This document shows, piece after piece, positions 47,311 to 55,332 of a stretch of DNA of 64,000 nucleotides. This DNA comes from Oceanospirillum sanctuarii (GTDB lineage Bacteria; Pseudomonadota; Gammaproteobacteria; Pseudomonadales; Halomonadaceae), in the NCBI RefSeq assembly GCF_002150805.1, contig NZ_MTBA01000001.1:248001-312000 (forward strand). Direction: 5' to 3'. The position numbers and the translations under genes were made by a program. Each line of letters starts with the position of its first letter. Position 1 is the stretch's first letter. The notes under the pieces were generated by a model that saw nothing but the letters and a program-made list of their open reading frames with translations, was not told the origin of the DNA and searched no databases.

Positions 47311-47751
47311 AAAGGGGCGCAGTCTTCATTTTTTATTGTTTCCCCCGTCAGAAACTCTCAGGGGCAGAAACAGATCGGCGCTGGTGCAGTGTTTCGCGGT
47401 GTATTTTGCCGATCTGTGATGCAGTTGCCATTAAAGTGTTACCTTAATTTAATGGCATCCTAACGTATTTGTAACATTATGGACCATTACAGTTTACGTC
47501 AGATTAAGCGGTACAGTTGCATTTTTTTGAAACTGTACTGCTCAAATCCGCAAAAACTAGCCCTGCAAGCCTCAACTGTTATTGACCACAATTACCTTAT
47601 CAAAAATATAAAGGCAGACACGCTGCATCAGTCACCGTGATTGTTGGCCTCATAAAGGCCGACAGACTGAGATCTGCTCTTTGACCACTACCAGCCGCAA
47701 CTAGGTTAAACAGACCTGAGTTCCGGCTAAGAACAACGATAAGGCTAGGTC
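47311..47751. promoter_or_regulatory. 441-base divergent control region between mocR-type and IOR genes
   Basis: No gene seen. Three inverted repeats, each with a 12-base spacer, lie in order: GCCATTAAA / TTTAATGGC (47427-47456), TGTAA / TTACA (47470-47491), and GTACAGTT / AACTGTAC (47511-47538). TACAGTT also appears as a direct copy at 47488-47494, 24 bases before the one at 47512. MocR-type regulators usually bind several repeats in such regions, so these are likely operators. The IOR leader after the last dyad is long (about 210 bases). Confidence 0.55.
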
Positions 47752-50700
47752 ATGACTTACAAAATTCTGAACGGTAACGAACTGATCATTCAGGGCGGTA
47801 TTGAAGCGGGTTTCTCGCTGTATACCGGTTACCCCGGCTCTCCACTGGCGGATTACTTCAATATTCTGCACGCCCGTAAAAATGAGCTGAAAGAAAAAGG
47901 TATCCGCGTGGCACTGGGTAACACCGAAGCTAACGCAGCTGCAATGGCCGGTGGTGCCAAGCAAGCAGGCCGTAACGTAATGGTGGGCATGAAGTCCATG
48001 GGTCTGCACGTAGCCTCTGATGCGCTTTCCGTGGGTAACTTTGCTAACCCAGGTCAGCCTTATATCGATCCTGAAACCGGCGAATCCATCCATTCAGGTG
48101 TTGTTGTGGTCGTGGGTGATGACCCGTGGTCTATGTCTACTGCAACCGCAGCGGACTCCCGTTATCTGTTTAAACACCTGCACATGCCTTTCCTTGAGCC
48201 ATCCACGCCGCAGGAACTGAAAGACTGGATCACTCATGCCCTGACTTTGTCCCAGCGTTCTTCTCTGTACGCCGGTGTACTGGTAACCACCTTTATTGCT
48301 GAAGGTGGTGGCCGTGTGAAAATGGGCGAAGAGTCTGAAGTACCGAACACTCTGACCGACTTTGACCCAAGCACCTTTGATCTGGCTGCCAGCGTTATGG
48401 TGCCGCCTAACTCTCTGGGTGCTGACCAGCGTCTGATCCGTGAGCGTTTCCCTCGTGCGAAGAAAGTTCTGAAAGAACTGGCACTGGATCGTCAGTACGG
48501 TAACAGCGACAGCAAAATCGGCTTTATCTCCTCGGGTGTTGTTTTCGAAACCCTGCGTCAGATCATGCAGGAAGAGCACTATCTGGATGATTTCTCCCTC
48601 TACAAAGTAGCGTGCTCGTACCCGCTGGTAGACGACCTGATCGTGCCTTGGCTGCAGAAGCTGGACACGCTGGTTGTTGTTGAAGAGAAGCGCGGCTTCC
48701 TTGAGAACGAACTGATCCACCTGTGTCAGGAACACGGCGTTAAAGTTCATATCTATGGTAAAGAATTTGCTGACCGGGTGACCGGTAGCGAAAAAGTGAT
48801 CGAAGGCTTCCCAGCGGATGGTGGTATCTCTTACGAGATTCTGCGGTCCAAGATGGAAGAGCTGATGGGCCTGCTGAACCTGCGCCCATGCCAACAGAAA
48901 CAACCTGAGCTGGTGAATCTGGATCAGGCGCTGCCAATGCGTCTGCCGACCTTCTGCCCGGGCTGTCCGCACCGTGAAACCCTGAGCCTGCTGAAAGAGC
49001 TGCGTAAGGTGTTTAAAGAGGAAGACGGTATTAACCTGATCTCCCACGGTGACGTAGGTTGTTACTCTCTGTCGTTCCTTGAACCGTTCAAAGAGATGCA
49101 CGACATTTCTGCGATGGGACAGGGTGGTGCTTTCGGTGCCGGTATGGACCTGTTCTCCAAGAACCCATCCGTGGTACTCATGGGTGACTCCACCTTCTTC
49201 CACTCCGGTCTGAGCGCGATCTCCAACTCTGTACAGCTGGGTCACAACATCACCTATATCGTGTTGGATAACGACTTCACCGCGATGACAGGTCACCAGA
49301 TGTCCCCAAGTACCGGTGAGTCTGTAGAAGGCCGTAAGCGTCCGGAACAGGATATGCTGAATCTGGTACGCGGTATGGGCGTTGATGAAGCGATTGAGGT
49401 GAACCCATCCGACCGTTACTTCTACCGCAACATGCTGAAGCACATGGTGAAGAAGTCCGGTACTAAAGTGATCATCTCTGATAAAGAGTGTGGTCTGACC
49501 TTTGCTGCCCGTAAGAAGCGTGAAGACCGTAAGATCTTCGGCGCGGGTGAAGTGAAGCCGATCCAGACTTTCTTCCAGATCAACACCTCTGCCTGTGAAG
49601 ATTGCCGCTCCTGTGTGGAAATGACCGGTTGTCCGGGTCTGTCTCAGACTGAAGACGCCTACGGTCCGAAAATGTTTATCGACCCTCAGATCTGTGTGTC
49701 TGACGGTTACTGCACCAAGATTCTGGCTTGCCCGAGTTTCGAGCAGGTGGACGTGATCAACTTCCACCCGACTCGTTATCAGGAAGCTGAAGACGCAGCT
49801 ATGCCGCATGCTGCCAAAGTGGCACTGCCTGAGCCGGATCGCAGCAAAGCCTTTGAAGATATTCTGCAAGGTCAGGACTGGCGTGTTGTGATCACAGGTG
49901 TGGGTGGTTCCGGTGTAACCACTATCTCCCGTGTACTGGCAGAAGCCGCTGAAGAGATGAACGGTCTTGAAGGTCTGGACTTTAAGTTCATGGATCAGAA
50001 AGGTCTGGCACAGCGTAACGGCCGTGTAACCGGTCACCTGAGCATCTTCAACCGTGAGAAAGCCGCCAGCGCCATTACCCCTCTGGGTACAGCCGATCTG
50101 GTACTGTCTCCGGATCTGCTGGACGGTAGTGCCGCGCTGAACTTCCTGGCACCACACGGACAGGCACTGCTGGATGAAGAGTTCCAGATCCCGCTGTCTA
50201 TCCTGCTGGATTACGCAGAAGAGCGTGACGTACTGAAAGCCGAGCAGCTGCGCGACGTGATCGACAACAAGCTGAAAGATCGTGCCTTCTTCAGCCCGAT
50301 GAAAGCGGTATCTCACCGTCAGCTGGGTAAGAGCGTTTACGCTTCCGCCGTTCTGCTGGGTGTGGCTTATCAGAAAGGTATGCTGCCGTTTACCGAAGAG
50401 AACATGCGTGATGCCTTCCGCCGTGGTGTACCGAAAGCGGAATTCGACAACAACTGGAAAGCCTTCGAACTGGGTCGCCGCGTTGTTGTGATGGGCGTTG
50501 AAGCCTTCCGTAACGAGTTCCTGCCGCACAGTGGCGAAGCTCAGGACGGCAAGATGGTTATCGCCTTCCGTAAGAGTGTTGCCGACAGCGCCGGTCTGTT
50601 CGAGAACAAAGATCAGCTGATCAAACTGTACGACGACAGCCTGAACGCTCTGCACGAGATCTTCCCGGCGATTGAGCGTGATCATCTGGCGAACTACGTA

Positions 50701-51306
50701 CACGATGTAGTGGTGTATGACCGTGATGCGTCTATGGACAGCTTCCTGGCGGATGCCCGCAAGATCAGCGAGCTGTATCCGGATGCCGCTCTGCAGCGTA
50801 TCGCACTGCGTACACTGACCAAGACTTACTGGATCAAAGATGAAGTCTTTACCGCACACCTGATGGTGTCACCGGTGAAACTGGCGCGTGACGAAGCCGC
50901 TTACAAGCATCTGGGTACAGACTTTAAGATCAAACACCTGAACCGTCCGGAGTTCGACCTGTTCGATCGCCGGTTCGCCTTCGAATTCTCGCCGAAAGAG
51001 TGGATGCTGAAAGCCTTCCGCCATCAGCGTTGGTTGCGTAAGGCACAGGCCAAGGTACATGCCCGCGAGCATGAAATTGCACACCGTATCCGTCGTGAAC
51101 TGTTAGAGGTCGTACCAACGATCACTGACGACCAGCGCAAAGCACTGGTACGACTGGATAACATCAAAGGATATCGCCAGGTGCGGTATGAGAAGGCAGA
51201 GAAGGTGTTCTCAGATCTGTCTTCGTCCAGCAAAGGTCAGGGCGGCAAGAAAGCCCCGGCCAATGATGGACAACAGATTCCAGCCGTGCAGATCCACCAG
51301 CCATAA
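47752..51306 (+). CDS. fused indolepyruvate:ferredoxin oxidoreductase family protein
   Basis: A 1184-residue single-chain 2-oxoacid:ferredoxin oxidoreductase. An IorA-like part (1-600) has the start GGIEAGFSLYTGYPGSPLAD and the thiamine diphosphate region FCPGCPHRETL, SHGDVGCYSL, GDSTFFHSG, LDNDFTAMTGHQ. A two-cluster ferredoxin segment follows (about 614-660): CX2CX2CX5CP, then CVSDGYCTKILACP, where Asp takes the place of the second Cys. The IorB/gamma-like domain (about 705-890) starts VITGVGGSGVTTISR. A helical C-terminal extension ends in a Lys-rich tail. It oxidises aryl-pyruvates to aryl-acetyl-CoA and feeds ferredoxin. Codon use is strongly biased, suggesting high expression. The substrate within the aryl-pyruvate group is inferred. 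Confidence 0.9.
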   Translation: MTYKILNGNELIIQGGIEAGFSLYTGYPGSPLADYFNILHARKNELKEKGIRVALGNTEANAAAMAGGAKQAGRNVMVGMKSMGLHVASDALSVGNFANPGQPYIDPETGESIHSGVVVVVGDDPWSMSTATAADSRYLFKHLHMPFLEPSTPQELKDWITHALTLSQRSSLYAGVLVTTFIAEGGGRVKMGEESEVPNTLTDFDPSTFDLAASVMVPPNSLGADQRLIRERFPRAKKVLKELALDRQYGNSDSKIGFISSGVVFETLRQIMQEEHYLDDFSLYKVACSYPLVDDLIVPWLQKLDTLVVVEEKRGFLENELIHLCQEHGVKVHIYGKEFADRVTGSEKVIEGFPADGGISYEILRSKMEELMGLLNLRPCQQKQPELVNLDQALPMRLPTFCPGCPHRETLSLLKELRKVFKEEDGINLISHGDVGCYSLSFLEPFKEMHDISAMGQGGAFGAGMDLFSKNPSVVLMGDSTFFHSGLSAISNSVQLGHNITYIVLDNDFTAMTGHQMSPSTGESVEGRKRPEQDMLNLVRGMGVDEAIEVNPSDRYFYRNMLKHMVKKSGTKVIISDKECGLTFAARKKREDRKIFGAGEVKPIQTFFQINTSACEDCRSCVEMTGCPGLSQTEDAYGPKMFIDPQICVSDGYCTKILACPSFEQVDVINFHPTRYQEAEDAAMPHAAKVALPEPDRSKAFEDILQGQDWRVVITGVGGSGVTTISRVLAEAAEEMNGLEGLDFKFMDQKGLAQRNGRVTGHLSIFNREKAASAITPLGTADLVLSPDLLDGSAALNFLAPHGQALLDEEFQIPLSILLDYAEERDVLKAEQLRDVIDNKLKDRAFFSPMKAVSHRQLGKSVYASAVLLGVAYQKGMLPFTEENMRDAFRRGVPKAEFDNNWKAFELGRRVVVMGVEAFRNEFLPHSGEAQDGKMVIAFRKSVADSAGLFENKDQLIKLYDDSLNALHEIFPAIERDHLANYVHDVVVYDRDASMDSFLADARKISELYPDAALQRIALRTLTKTYWIKDEVFTAHLMVSPVKLARDEAAYKHLGTDFKIKHLNRPEFDLFDRRFAFEFSPKEWMLKAFRHQRWLRKAQAKVHAREHEIAHRIRRELLEVVPTITDDQRKALVRLDNIKGYRQVRYEKAEKVFSDLSSSSKGQGGKKAPANDGQQIPAVQIHQP

Positions 51307-51320
51307 GCTGGCGGGTCTAA

Positions 51321-51359
51321 CCGGTGGCTTTACATCTCCCTCCTTGGTAAAGCCACCGG
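51321..51359 (+). other. perfect 13-bp stem-loop after the IOR stop
   Basis: CCGGTGGCTTTAC and its exact complement around a 13-base loop, 14 bases past the stop. There is no T-run, so it more likely protects the mRNA 3' end than terminates. Confidence 0.6.
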
Positions 51360-51493
51360 GTGGAATCTGCTTTCCCTGACTAGCCGAAAGGGAAGGAATC
51401 GTTTGTTGTTAGGAATGGCAGTCCTGTTCTGCCGGATACGGGGTTTAGCACACACCGTATCAATTCAGCTCTCTTGCTGAACTCTGCATTTTC

Positions 51494-51520
51494 ACCCCGC
51501 CACATGGCGGGGTTTTTTTA
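51494..51520 (+). terminator. rho-independent terminator of the IOR transcript
   Basis: CCCCGCCA / TGGCGGGG with a 2-base loop core and seven T residues. Confidence 0.88.
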
Positions 51521-51618
51521 TGTCTGTTGGTTGAGATTTGTCAGAATTATCAGCCATTTGGATGGTGTGATCATTTGGGTGCGTCTGTTAGACTCGGTTG
51601 AATTAGTAATATACGGAT

Positions 51619-51645
51619 AAAAGACAGCTTACAGGGCTGTCTTTT
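51619..51645 (+). other. terminator-like hairpin at the island edge
   Basis: AAAAGACAGC pairs exactly with GCTGTCTTTT around TTACAGG. No upstream gene needs it, since a terminator lies 100 bases before, so it may be a leader structure of the DUF6602 transcript or a remnant of a lost gene end. Confidence 0.4.
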
Positions 51646-51799
51646 AAATGGAATAAACGCAGGCGCGTTGCAGGGAAGTGGTCTTATCTGAGATGGAACT
51701 TTACCTTTCTCAAAAATCTTTCCTCAATTTTTGACGGTATATAGAAAGCGTCAAAACGCGCATGCCTATGATTAAAATGTTAAGTTTTAGGAGTGTTTT

Positions 51800-52591
51800 T
51801 TGGCTAAAGGATTTTATCGACGACTTCACAACTACTTTTTGGATGTAGGAAAAGTACTACGTGATGAAGCTGACGTTGCTAGTATTTTTCCGAATACAAC
51901 CGATAGAGGAATGTCTCGAGAAAACATTTATGCAAAGGTGCTCCGAGACCACTTGCCACCAATCTGCAACGTCAAATTGGGCGGCTTCGTTTTCGGTCTG
52001 GATGGTTCTGAGTCCAAGCAAATTGACGTGATTGTCTCGAATGATAAGTCCATCCAATTCAACCATCTATTAACAGCTGATGGAGGTAAGTCATTCAGTT
52101 GTATAGAAGGGTGTATTGGTGTTGTCTCCATTAAGTCAACTCTTGATAAAAAGGAGCTTATTGACTCGTTAGATAATTTGGCATCCCTCCCAGAAAAAGA
52201 GCCTCTTGGCGCAAAAAGTTTAATTGGAGGGGAAATTCGCCATTACGATGATTGGCCCTATAAGATAATATTCGCCTCAAGTGGACTTAAACCAGAAACG
52301 CTACTTAATCATCTAAACGACTATTACACTAAAAACCCAGATATCCCACTTAGGAAGCGGCCGAATGTTATTCATGTTGCTGGAAGCTTCAATATCATTA
52401 GGGTGATAAGTGAAAATACCACCTTAAGAAATGGTGAGCGAATGACACTTGGCTCATTCCATTTGCAAACTGTATCTCCAGATGTTTTTGGACTTGGTCA
52501 AGTCATTGCTGATATGCAAGCAATGGCAATGGCGAGTAATTTTATAGCATATGAATACTCTAAAGTTATCAATAACCTTCCAGAAACGTAA
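51800..52591 (+). CDS. DUF6602 protein, possible nuclease-fold
   Basis: A 263-residue soluble protein starting at TTG 51800 after TTTTAGGAG. It resembles DUF6602 proteins: RGMSRENIYAKVLRDHLP, SKQIDVIVSND and GCIGVVSIKSTLDKKEL. The QIDVIV Asp and the VSIKS Lys are spaced like the Asp and Lys of PD-(D/E)XK nucleases, but the usual acidic residue of the (D/E)XK element is Ser here, so activity is uncertain. The gene is clearly AT-richer than its neighbours, with codons such as TTA, ATA and AAT common, pointing to recent transfer. ParDE and HigBA modules follow. A role in defence is conceivable but unproven. Confidence 0.7.
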   Translation: MAKGFYRRLHNYFLDVGKVLRDEADVASIFPNTTDRGMSRENIYAKVLRDHLPPICNVKLGGFVFGLDGSESKQIDVIVSNDKSIQFNHLLTADGGKSFSCIEGCIGVVSIKSTLDKKELIDSLDNLASLPEKEPLGAKSLIGGEIRHYDDWPYKIIFASSGLKPETLLNHLNDYYTKNPDIPLRKRPNVIHVAGSFNIIRVISENTTLRNGERMTLGSFHLQTVSPDVFGLGQVIADMQAMAMASNFIAYEYSKVINNLPET

Positions 52592-52627
52592 CAAAGCATT
52601 GCAGCAGACAAGCCGCTGAATGCGGCG

Positions 52628-52927
52628 TTAAGCACCTACCATAGAACTAACATCCATACTCTTATGAAGAATACGGATAACCCTGATCTGCTGGTTGCCC
52701 GTTTGCTGGTAGAAAATCACATGACTTCCCTGCGGGAATTTCCGATATCCCGCTCGGATCTCATCACAGGTTTTACCAATATCCGGGTTTTCCGCTAACA
52801 ACCAAAATGAATCATCAAACTGCTTCAGGTAGGCATTCAGTTGCTCTTTACCCCAGCGGCGCTGGGTAAACAGGGCGATTTCCCGCAAGTCAGTTTTCGC
52901 TGCGACCGTCAGCGTGAAGGGTTTCAC
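52628..52927 (-). CDS. parE: ParE/RelE-superfamily toxin
   Basis: A 99-residue toxin of the ParE type: FTLTVAAKTDLREIALFTQRRWG at the start, NPDIGKTCDEIRAGYRKFPQGSHVIFYQ in the middle and IRVIRILHKSMD near the end. ParE toxins of this group poison DNA gyrase; members of the superfamily can instead cut mRNA, but the ParD partner favours ParE. It overlaps the antitoxin gene by 4 bases, so the pair is translationally coupled. All expected core segments are present, so the toxin looks intact. Confidence 0.9.
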   Translation of the reverse strand: MKPFTLTVAAKTDLREIALFTQRRWGKEQLNAYLKQFDDSFWLLAENPDIGKTCDEIRAGYRKFPQGSHVIFYQQTGNQQIRVIRILHKSMDVSSMVGA

Positions 52928-53166
52928 CGAGGCTCTTCGCTATCCAGCTCTTTGATAAAGCTATCAAGGTCATAATCCGCATCGCCGCTTTGTTCCCCCT
53001 GTTGCAGCAGTTGCCTTAGGGTTTCCATCTTGGCTTCCTGATTTTCCAGCAGACGCAGGGCAGAGCGGATCACTTCACTGGCCGAACCATACCGGCCACT
53101 TTGAACTTGTTCAGAGATAAAACCCTCGAAGTGGTCGCCCAAGGTAATACTGGTGTTCTTAGCCAT
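52924..53166 (-). CDS. parD: ParD-family antitoxin
   Basis: An 80-residue ribbon-helix-helix antitoxin: NTSITLGDHFEGFISEQVQSG, then RYGSASEVIRSALRLLENQE is the DNA-binding unit, and the acidic C-terminal part (DADYDLDSFIKELDSEEPR) wraps the toxin. GGAGC precedes its start on the minus strand. It should repress its own promoter through the repeats at 53183-53207. Confidence 0.9.
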   Translation of the reverse strand: MAKNTSITLGDHFEGFISEQVQSGRYGSASEVIRSALRLLENQEAKMETLRQLLQQGEQSGDADYDLDSFIKELDSEEPR

Positions 53167-53182
53167 GTTGTTTGCTCCGAAA

Positions 53183-53207
53183 TACCTACAAGTACCTAAT
53201 TATGGTA
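53183..53207 (-). promoter_or_regulatory. ParD operator repeats
   Basis: TACCT at 53183 and again at 53193 (10-base pitch), followed by GGTA at 53204 in the opposite sense. Ten-base spacing of short repeats is typical of ribbon-helix-helix antitoxin operators. The block starts 17 bases before the parD start. Confidence 0.6.
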
Positions 53208-53261
53208 TCAGCTTTCTCTGGCAGCAATGCTGTTTTCTTGTCTATGAATCAGAATTGATTT

Positions 53262-53275
53262 GTGTTGCGCAACAC
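53262..53275 (+). promoter_or_regulatory. HigA operator palindrome
   Basis: GTGTTGCGCAACAC, a perfect 14-base palindrome 15 bases before the higB start, where a HigA dimer would repress the promoter. Confidence 0.6.
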
Positions 53276-53290
53276 GCTACGCTTTGATGC

Positions 53291-53569
53291 ATGATCAAAT
53301 CATTCAAGCATAAAGGACTTAAACAGTTTTTCGAGACTGGTAAGGCCGCAGGGATTCAGGCTAAGCATGCAAAAAAGCTGCGGATGCAGCTGGCGGCTAT
53401 TGATACCGCCCATGTTATTGATGATATCGATCTTCCGGGCTTTGCACTTCATCCACTGAAGGGTAATCGCTCGGGAATATGGTCTATCTCTGTCAGTGGG
53501 AACTGGCGGGTGACCTTCGAGTTTCGGGATGGCAATGCGTACATCCTTAACTATGAGGATTATCATTGA
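53291..53569 (+). CDS. higB: HigB-family toxin
   Basis: A 92-residue RelE-fold toxin of the HigB type: MIKSFKHKGLKQFFETGK at the start, a PGFALHPLKGNRSGIWSISV core and the C-terminal VTFEFRDGNAYILNYEDYH. HigB cleaves mRNA on the ribosome. The toxin gene precedes the antitoxin, as is usual for higBA. A perfect palindrome overlaps its promoter. The toxin looks full-length and intact. Confidence 0.93.
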   Translation: MIKSFKHKGLKQFFETGKAAGIQAKHAKKLRMQLAAIDTAHVIDDIDLPGFALHPLKGNRSGIWSISVSGNWRVTFEFRDGNAYILNYEDYH

Positions 53570-53862
53570 TGTCTATGCACAATCCACCGCATCCGGGCGA
53601 GTTTATCGAGTCCATCTACATGGAACCCCACGGAATCAGCTGCCGCTATCTTGCGGAGCAGTTGGGTGTTGCTGCTTCCACCCTGAACAGGGTGATCAAG
53701 GGGAAGAGCGCGGTTTCTCCTGAAATGGCGCTGAGACTTTCTAAGGTGTTGGGGCGTACCCCGCAAAGTTGGCTGGCGATGCAGGATAACTACGATATCT
53801 GGCAGGCTGAGCAGCGAATCAATCTTTCAGAGCTGCAACCGCTGAAATTCCTGTCTGCTTAA
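53569..53862 (+). CDS. higA: HigA-family antitoxin
   Basis: A 97-residue Xre-type helix-turn-helix antitoxin: NPPHPGEFIESIYMEPHGIS, YLAEQLGVAASTLNRVIKGK (the DNA-binding helices) and ALRLSKVLGRTPQSWLAMQ. I start it at ATG 53569, which shares one base with the higB stop (TGATG), rather than at the TTG one codon earlier. It neutralises HigB and represses the operon. Confidence 0.93.
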   Translation: MSMHNPPHPGEFIESIYMEPHGISCRYLAEQLGVAASTLNRVIKGKSAVSPEMALRLSKVLGRTPQSWLAMQDNYDIWQAEQRINLSELQPLKFLSA

Positions 53863-53885
53863 GCAGACAAATCCAAGCAAACCCT

Positions 53886-54131
53886 ATGACCGATATAAGA
53901 CTCTCCAAAGAAGATACCGCCCGTATCGTCGCTAAGATCAAAGACTACTTCGTTGATGAACTGGATCAGGATATTGGCGGTTTTGAAGCTGAGTTCCTGA
54001 TCGATTTCTTTGCGAAGGAGATCGGGCCGCACTTCTACAATCAGGGGTTGGCGGATGCCCAGACCCTGTTTAATGAAAAAGCCGAAGAACTGACCTATCA
54101 GATTCATGAGCTGGAAAAGCCGACGAGCTAA
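53886..54131 (+). CDS. DUF2164 protein
   Basis: An 81-residue soluble acidic protein matching DUF2164: LSKEDTARIVAKIKDYFVDELDQDIGGF followed by AEFLIDFFAKEIGPHFYNQGLADA. The function is not known. It begins 24 bases after higA in the same direction, possibly on the same transcript. Its base composition is like the core genome rather than the AT-rich DUF6602 gene. Confidence 0.85.
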   Translation: MTDIRLSKEDTARIVAKIKDYFVDELDQDIGGFEAEFLIDFFAKEIGPHFYNQGLADAQTLFNEKAEELTYQIHELEKPTS

Positions 54132-54230
54132 TGCTGCTCAGCTTGGTTAAAATGCAGTTTCACCCTGATCAGGGCACTTAGCAAAATCACCTATCCTGAA
54201 GGTTATGGTTAATACGCGAGGCCTTACCCC

Positions 54231-54440
54231 ATGAAGCCCAATCTTAAATCCACCATCACTTGTCCGGTTTGCGGGCATGCTGAAACTGAGACGATGCCTG
54301 AAGATTTCTGTCAGTACTTTTATGACTGCAAGGGCTGCAAAACAGTGCTGAAACCTAAAGCCGGTGACTGCTGTGTTTTCTGTTCCTATGGTGATAATCC
54401 CTGCCCGCCAATCCAGTTAGAAAAGCCCTGTTGTTCGTGA
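54231..54440 (+). CDS. GDCCVxC-domain metal-related protein
   Basis: A 69-residue Cys-rich protein with CPVCG, CQYFYDCKGCK, the naming motif GDCCVFC and a C-terminal CCS. These small proteins often sit beside merF or other mercury-transport genes and are thought to bind metal in the cytoplasm. Its stop shares one base with the merF start, so the two are translationally coupled. Confidence 0.85.
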   Translation: MKPNLKSTITCPVCGHAETETMPEDFCQYFYDCKGCKTVLKPKAGDCCVFCSYGDNPCPPIQLEKPCCS

Positions 54441-54664
54441 TGAATCAGTTCCGGCGGATGAATAAGCTGACAAAAACCGGCCTGATTGGCTCTCTTGTCA
54501 CTGCTCTGTGTTGTTTTACGCCACTGCTGGTATGGCTGTTAGCAGCTCTTGGACTGTCGGCGATAGTGGGCTATCTGGATTGGGTTCTGTTCCCGATGCT
54601 TGGAATTTTTATCCTGTTAATGCTGATCGGTATTGTGACGCGTAAGCGCACAGACAAACGTTAG
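54440..54664 (+). CDS. merF: MerF-like mercury transport protein
   Basis: A 74-residue inner-membrane protein with two helices (about 19-40 and 44-66). The first helix carries the vicinal Cys pair in LCCFTPLLVWLL, typical of MerF/MerT mercuric-ion channels. The second, cytoplasmic Cys pair of classical MerF is missing; the tail is just KRTDKR. The Cys-rich partner upstream may take that role. ATG 54440 overlaps the previous stop. No merA, merP or merR is nearby. Confidence 0.82.
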   Translation: MNQFRRMNKLTKTGLIGSLVTALCCFTPLLVWLLAALGLSAIVGYLDWVLFPMLGIFILLMLIGIVTRKRTDKR

Positions 54665-54688
54665 CAGGGGATTGGGGATAACGAAGTC

Positions 54689-54715
54689 AGGCTGCCATTG
54701 AGCAGCCTTTTTTTG
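54689..54715 (+). terminator. rho-independent terminator after merF
   Basis: AGGCTGC, loop CATTGA, GCAGCCT and a run of T. Confidence 0.85.
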
Positions 54716-54828
54716 TTTTTGGCGTTCTGAAATGGGCGTTGTGTGTAATCTTTAAAATAACTGGATATAAATACAGTATATCTGTATGGTTCACTTTTGA
54801 TGCAATTCTCAACACTCAAAGGTGACAC

Positions 54829-55224
54829 ATGATTAAAGGAAGTTGCTGTTGCGGGGCTGTTCAGTTTGAACTGACGGAAGCACCAACCCTGATGGGAACG
54901 TGCCATTGCAGCCGATGCCGTAAAGTTGGGGCGAGTACGCTGGTATTCGTTAAGTCGGACTCTTTTAAGCTACTGCAGGGGCGGGAGAAGATCAGTACCT
55001 TTAAGGCGGTGCCGCCTTATCAGTACGACCGCTGTTTCTGTTCCCTTTGCGGTACGGCGCTGGGTGAGGTGTTGTCTGAGCAAGCCTCTTTCCCGTTGGC
55101 GGCGAACTGTCTGGATTCTGAGGTCGAGCTGGAAAATGCTTTCCATGAGTTTGTAGCGGAGAAACCGAAATGGCTGCATATCGGTGACGATGCCAAGCAG
55201 TTTGCTGAGCATCCGGTGTCCTAG
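54829..55224 (+). CDS. GFA family (glutathione-dependent formaldehyde-activating-like) protein
   Basis: A 131-residue zinc protein with the GFA/CENP-V Cys set: GSCCCGAV, CHCSRCRKVG and FCSLCGT. Known members bind zinc and glutathione; the formaldehyde role of the founding enzyme has been questioned. No formaldehyde dehydrogenase gene is adjacent. It has its own promoter region and a large terminator shared with the convergent serine dehydratase gene. Confidence 0.9.
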   Translation: MIKGSCCCGAVQFELTEAPTLMGTCHCSRCRKVGASTLVFVKSDSFKLLQGREKISTFKAVPPYQYDRCFCSLCGTALGEVLSEQASFPLAANCLDSEVELENAFHEFVAEKPKWLHIGDDAKQFAEHPVS

Positions 55225-55245
55225 GGAATGTCGGCAAGCCAATAA

Positions 55246-55298
55246 AAAAATCCCCGCTTTGATTAACCTCGATAAAGAGGAACAGAGCGGGGATTTTT
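55246..55298. terminator. bidirectional terminator with inner hairpin
   Basis: AAAAATCCCCGCT pairs with AGCGGGGATTTTT; within the loop CCTC and GAGG form a second small stem. It lies between the convergent GFA and serine dehydratase genes. Confidence 0.88.
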
Positions 55299-55332
55299 GC
55301 TTGTGGCAGTTAAGACTTAAAAATTCTCAGTG

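Larger units (their letters stand above)
51307..51799. other. 493-base intergenic region between IOR gene and AT-rich island
   Basis: No gene seen. It contains a 13-bp stem-loop (51321-51359), a strong terminator (51494-51520), and a third hairpin, AAAAGACAGC / GCTGTCTTTT (51619-51645). GC content drops clearly to the right of about 51530, toward the DUF6602 gene. Confidence 0.55.

Noticed and set aside
48094-50859. 921-codon open frame antisense to the IOR gene
   Set aside because: It is a by-product of the biased codon use of the IOR gene. Its translation has no recognisable domain and is rich in His, Gln and Thr, as expected from reversed CTG, GGT and CGT codons.
51307-55332. tRNA, integrase or att site at the accessory region borders
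   Set aside because: I searched both flanks by eye for a tRNA 3' end and direct repeats and saw none, so no specific mobile element is called.
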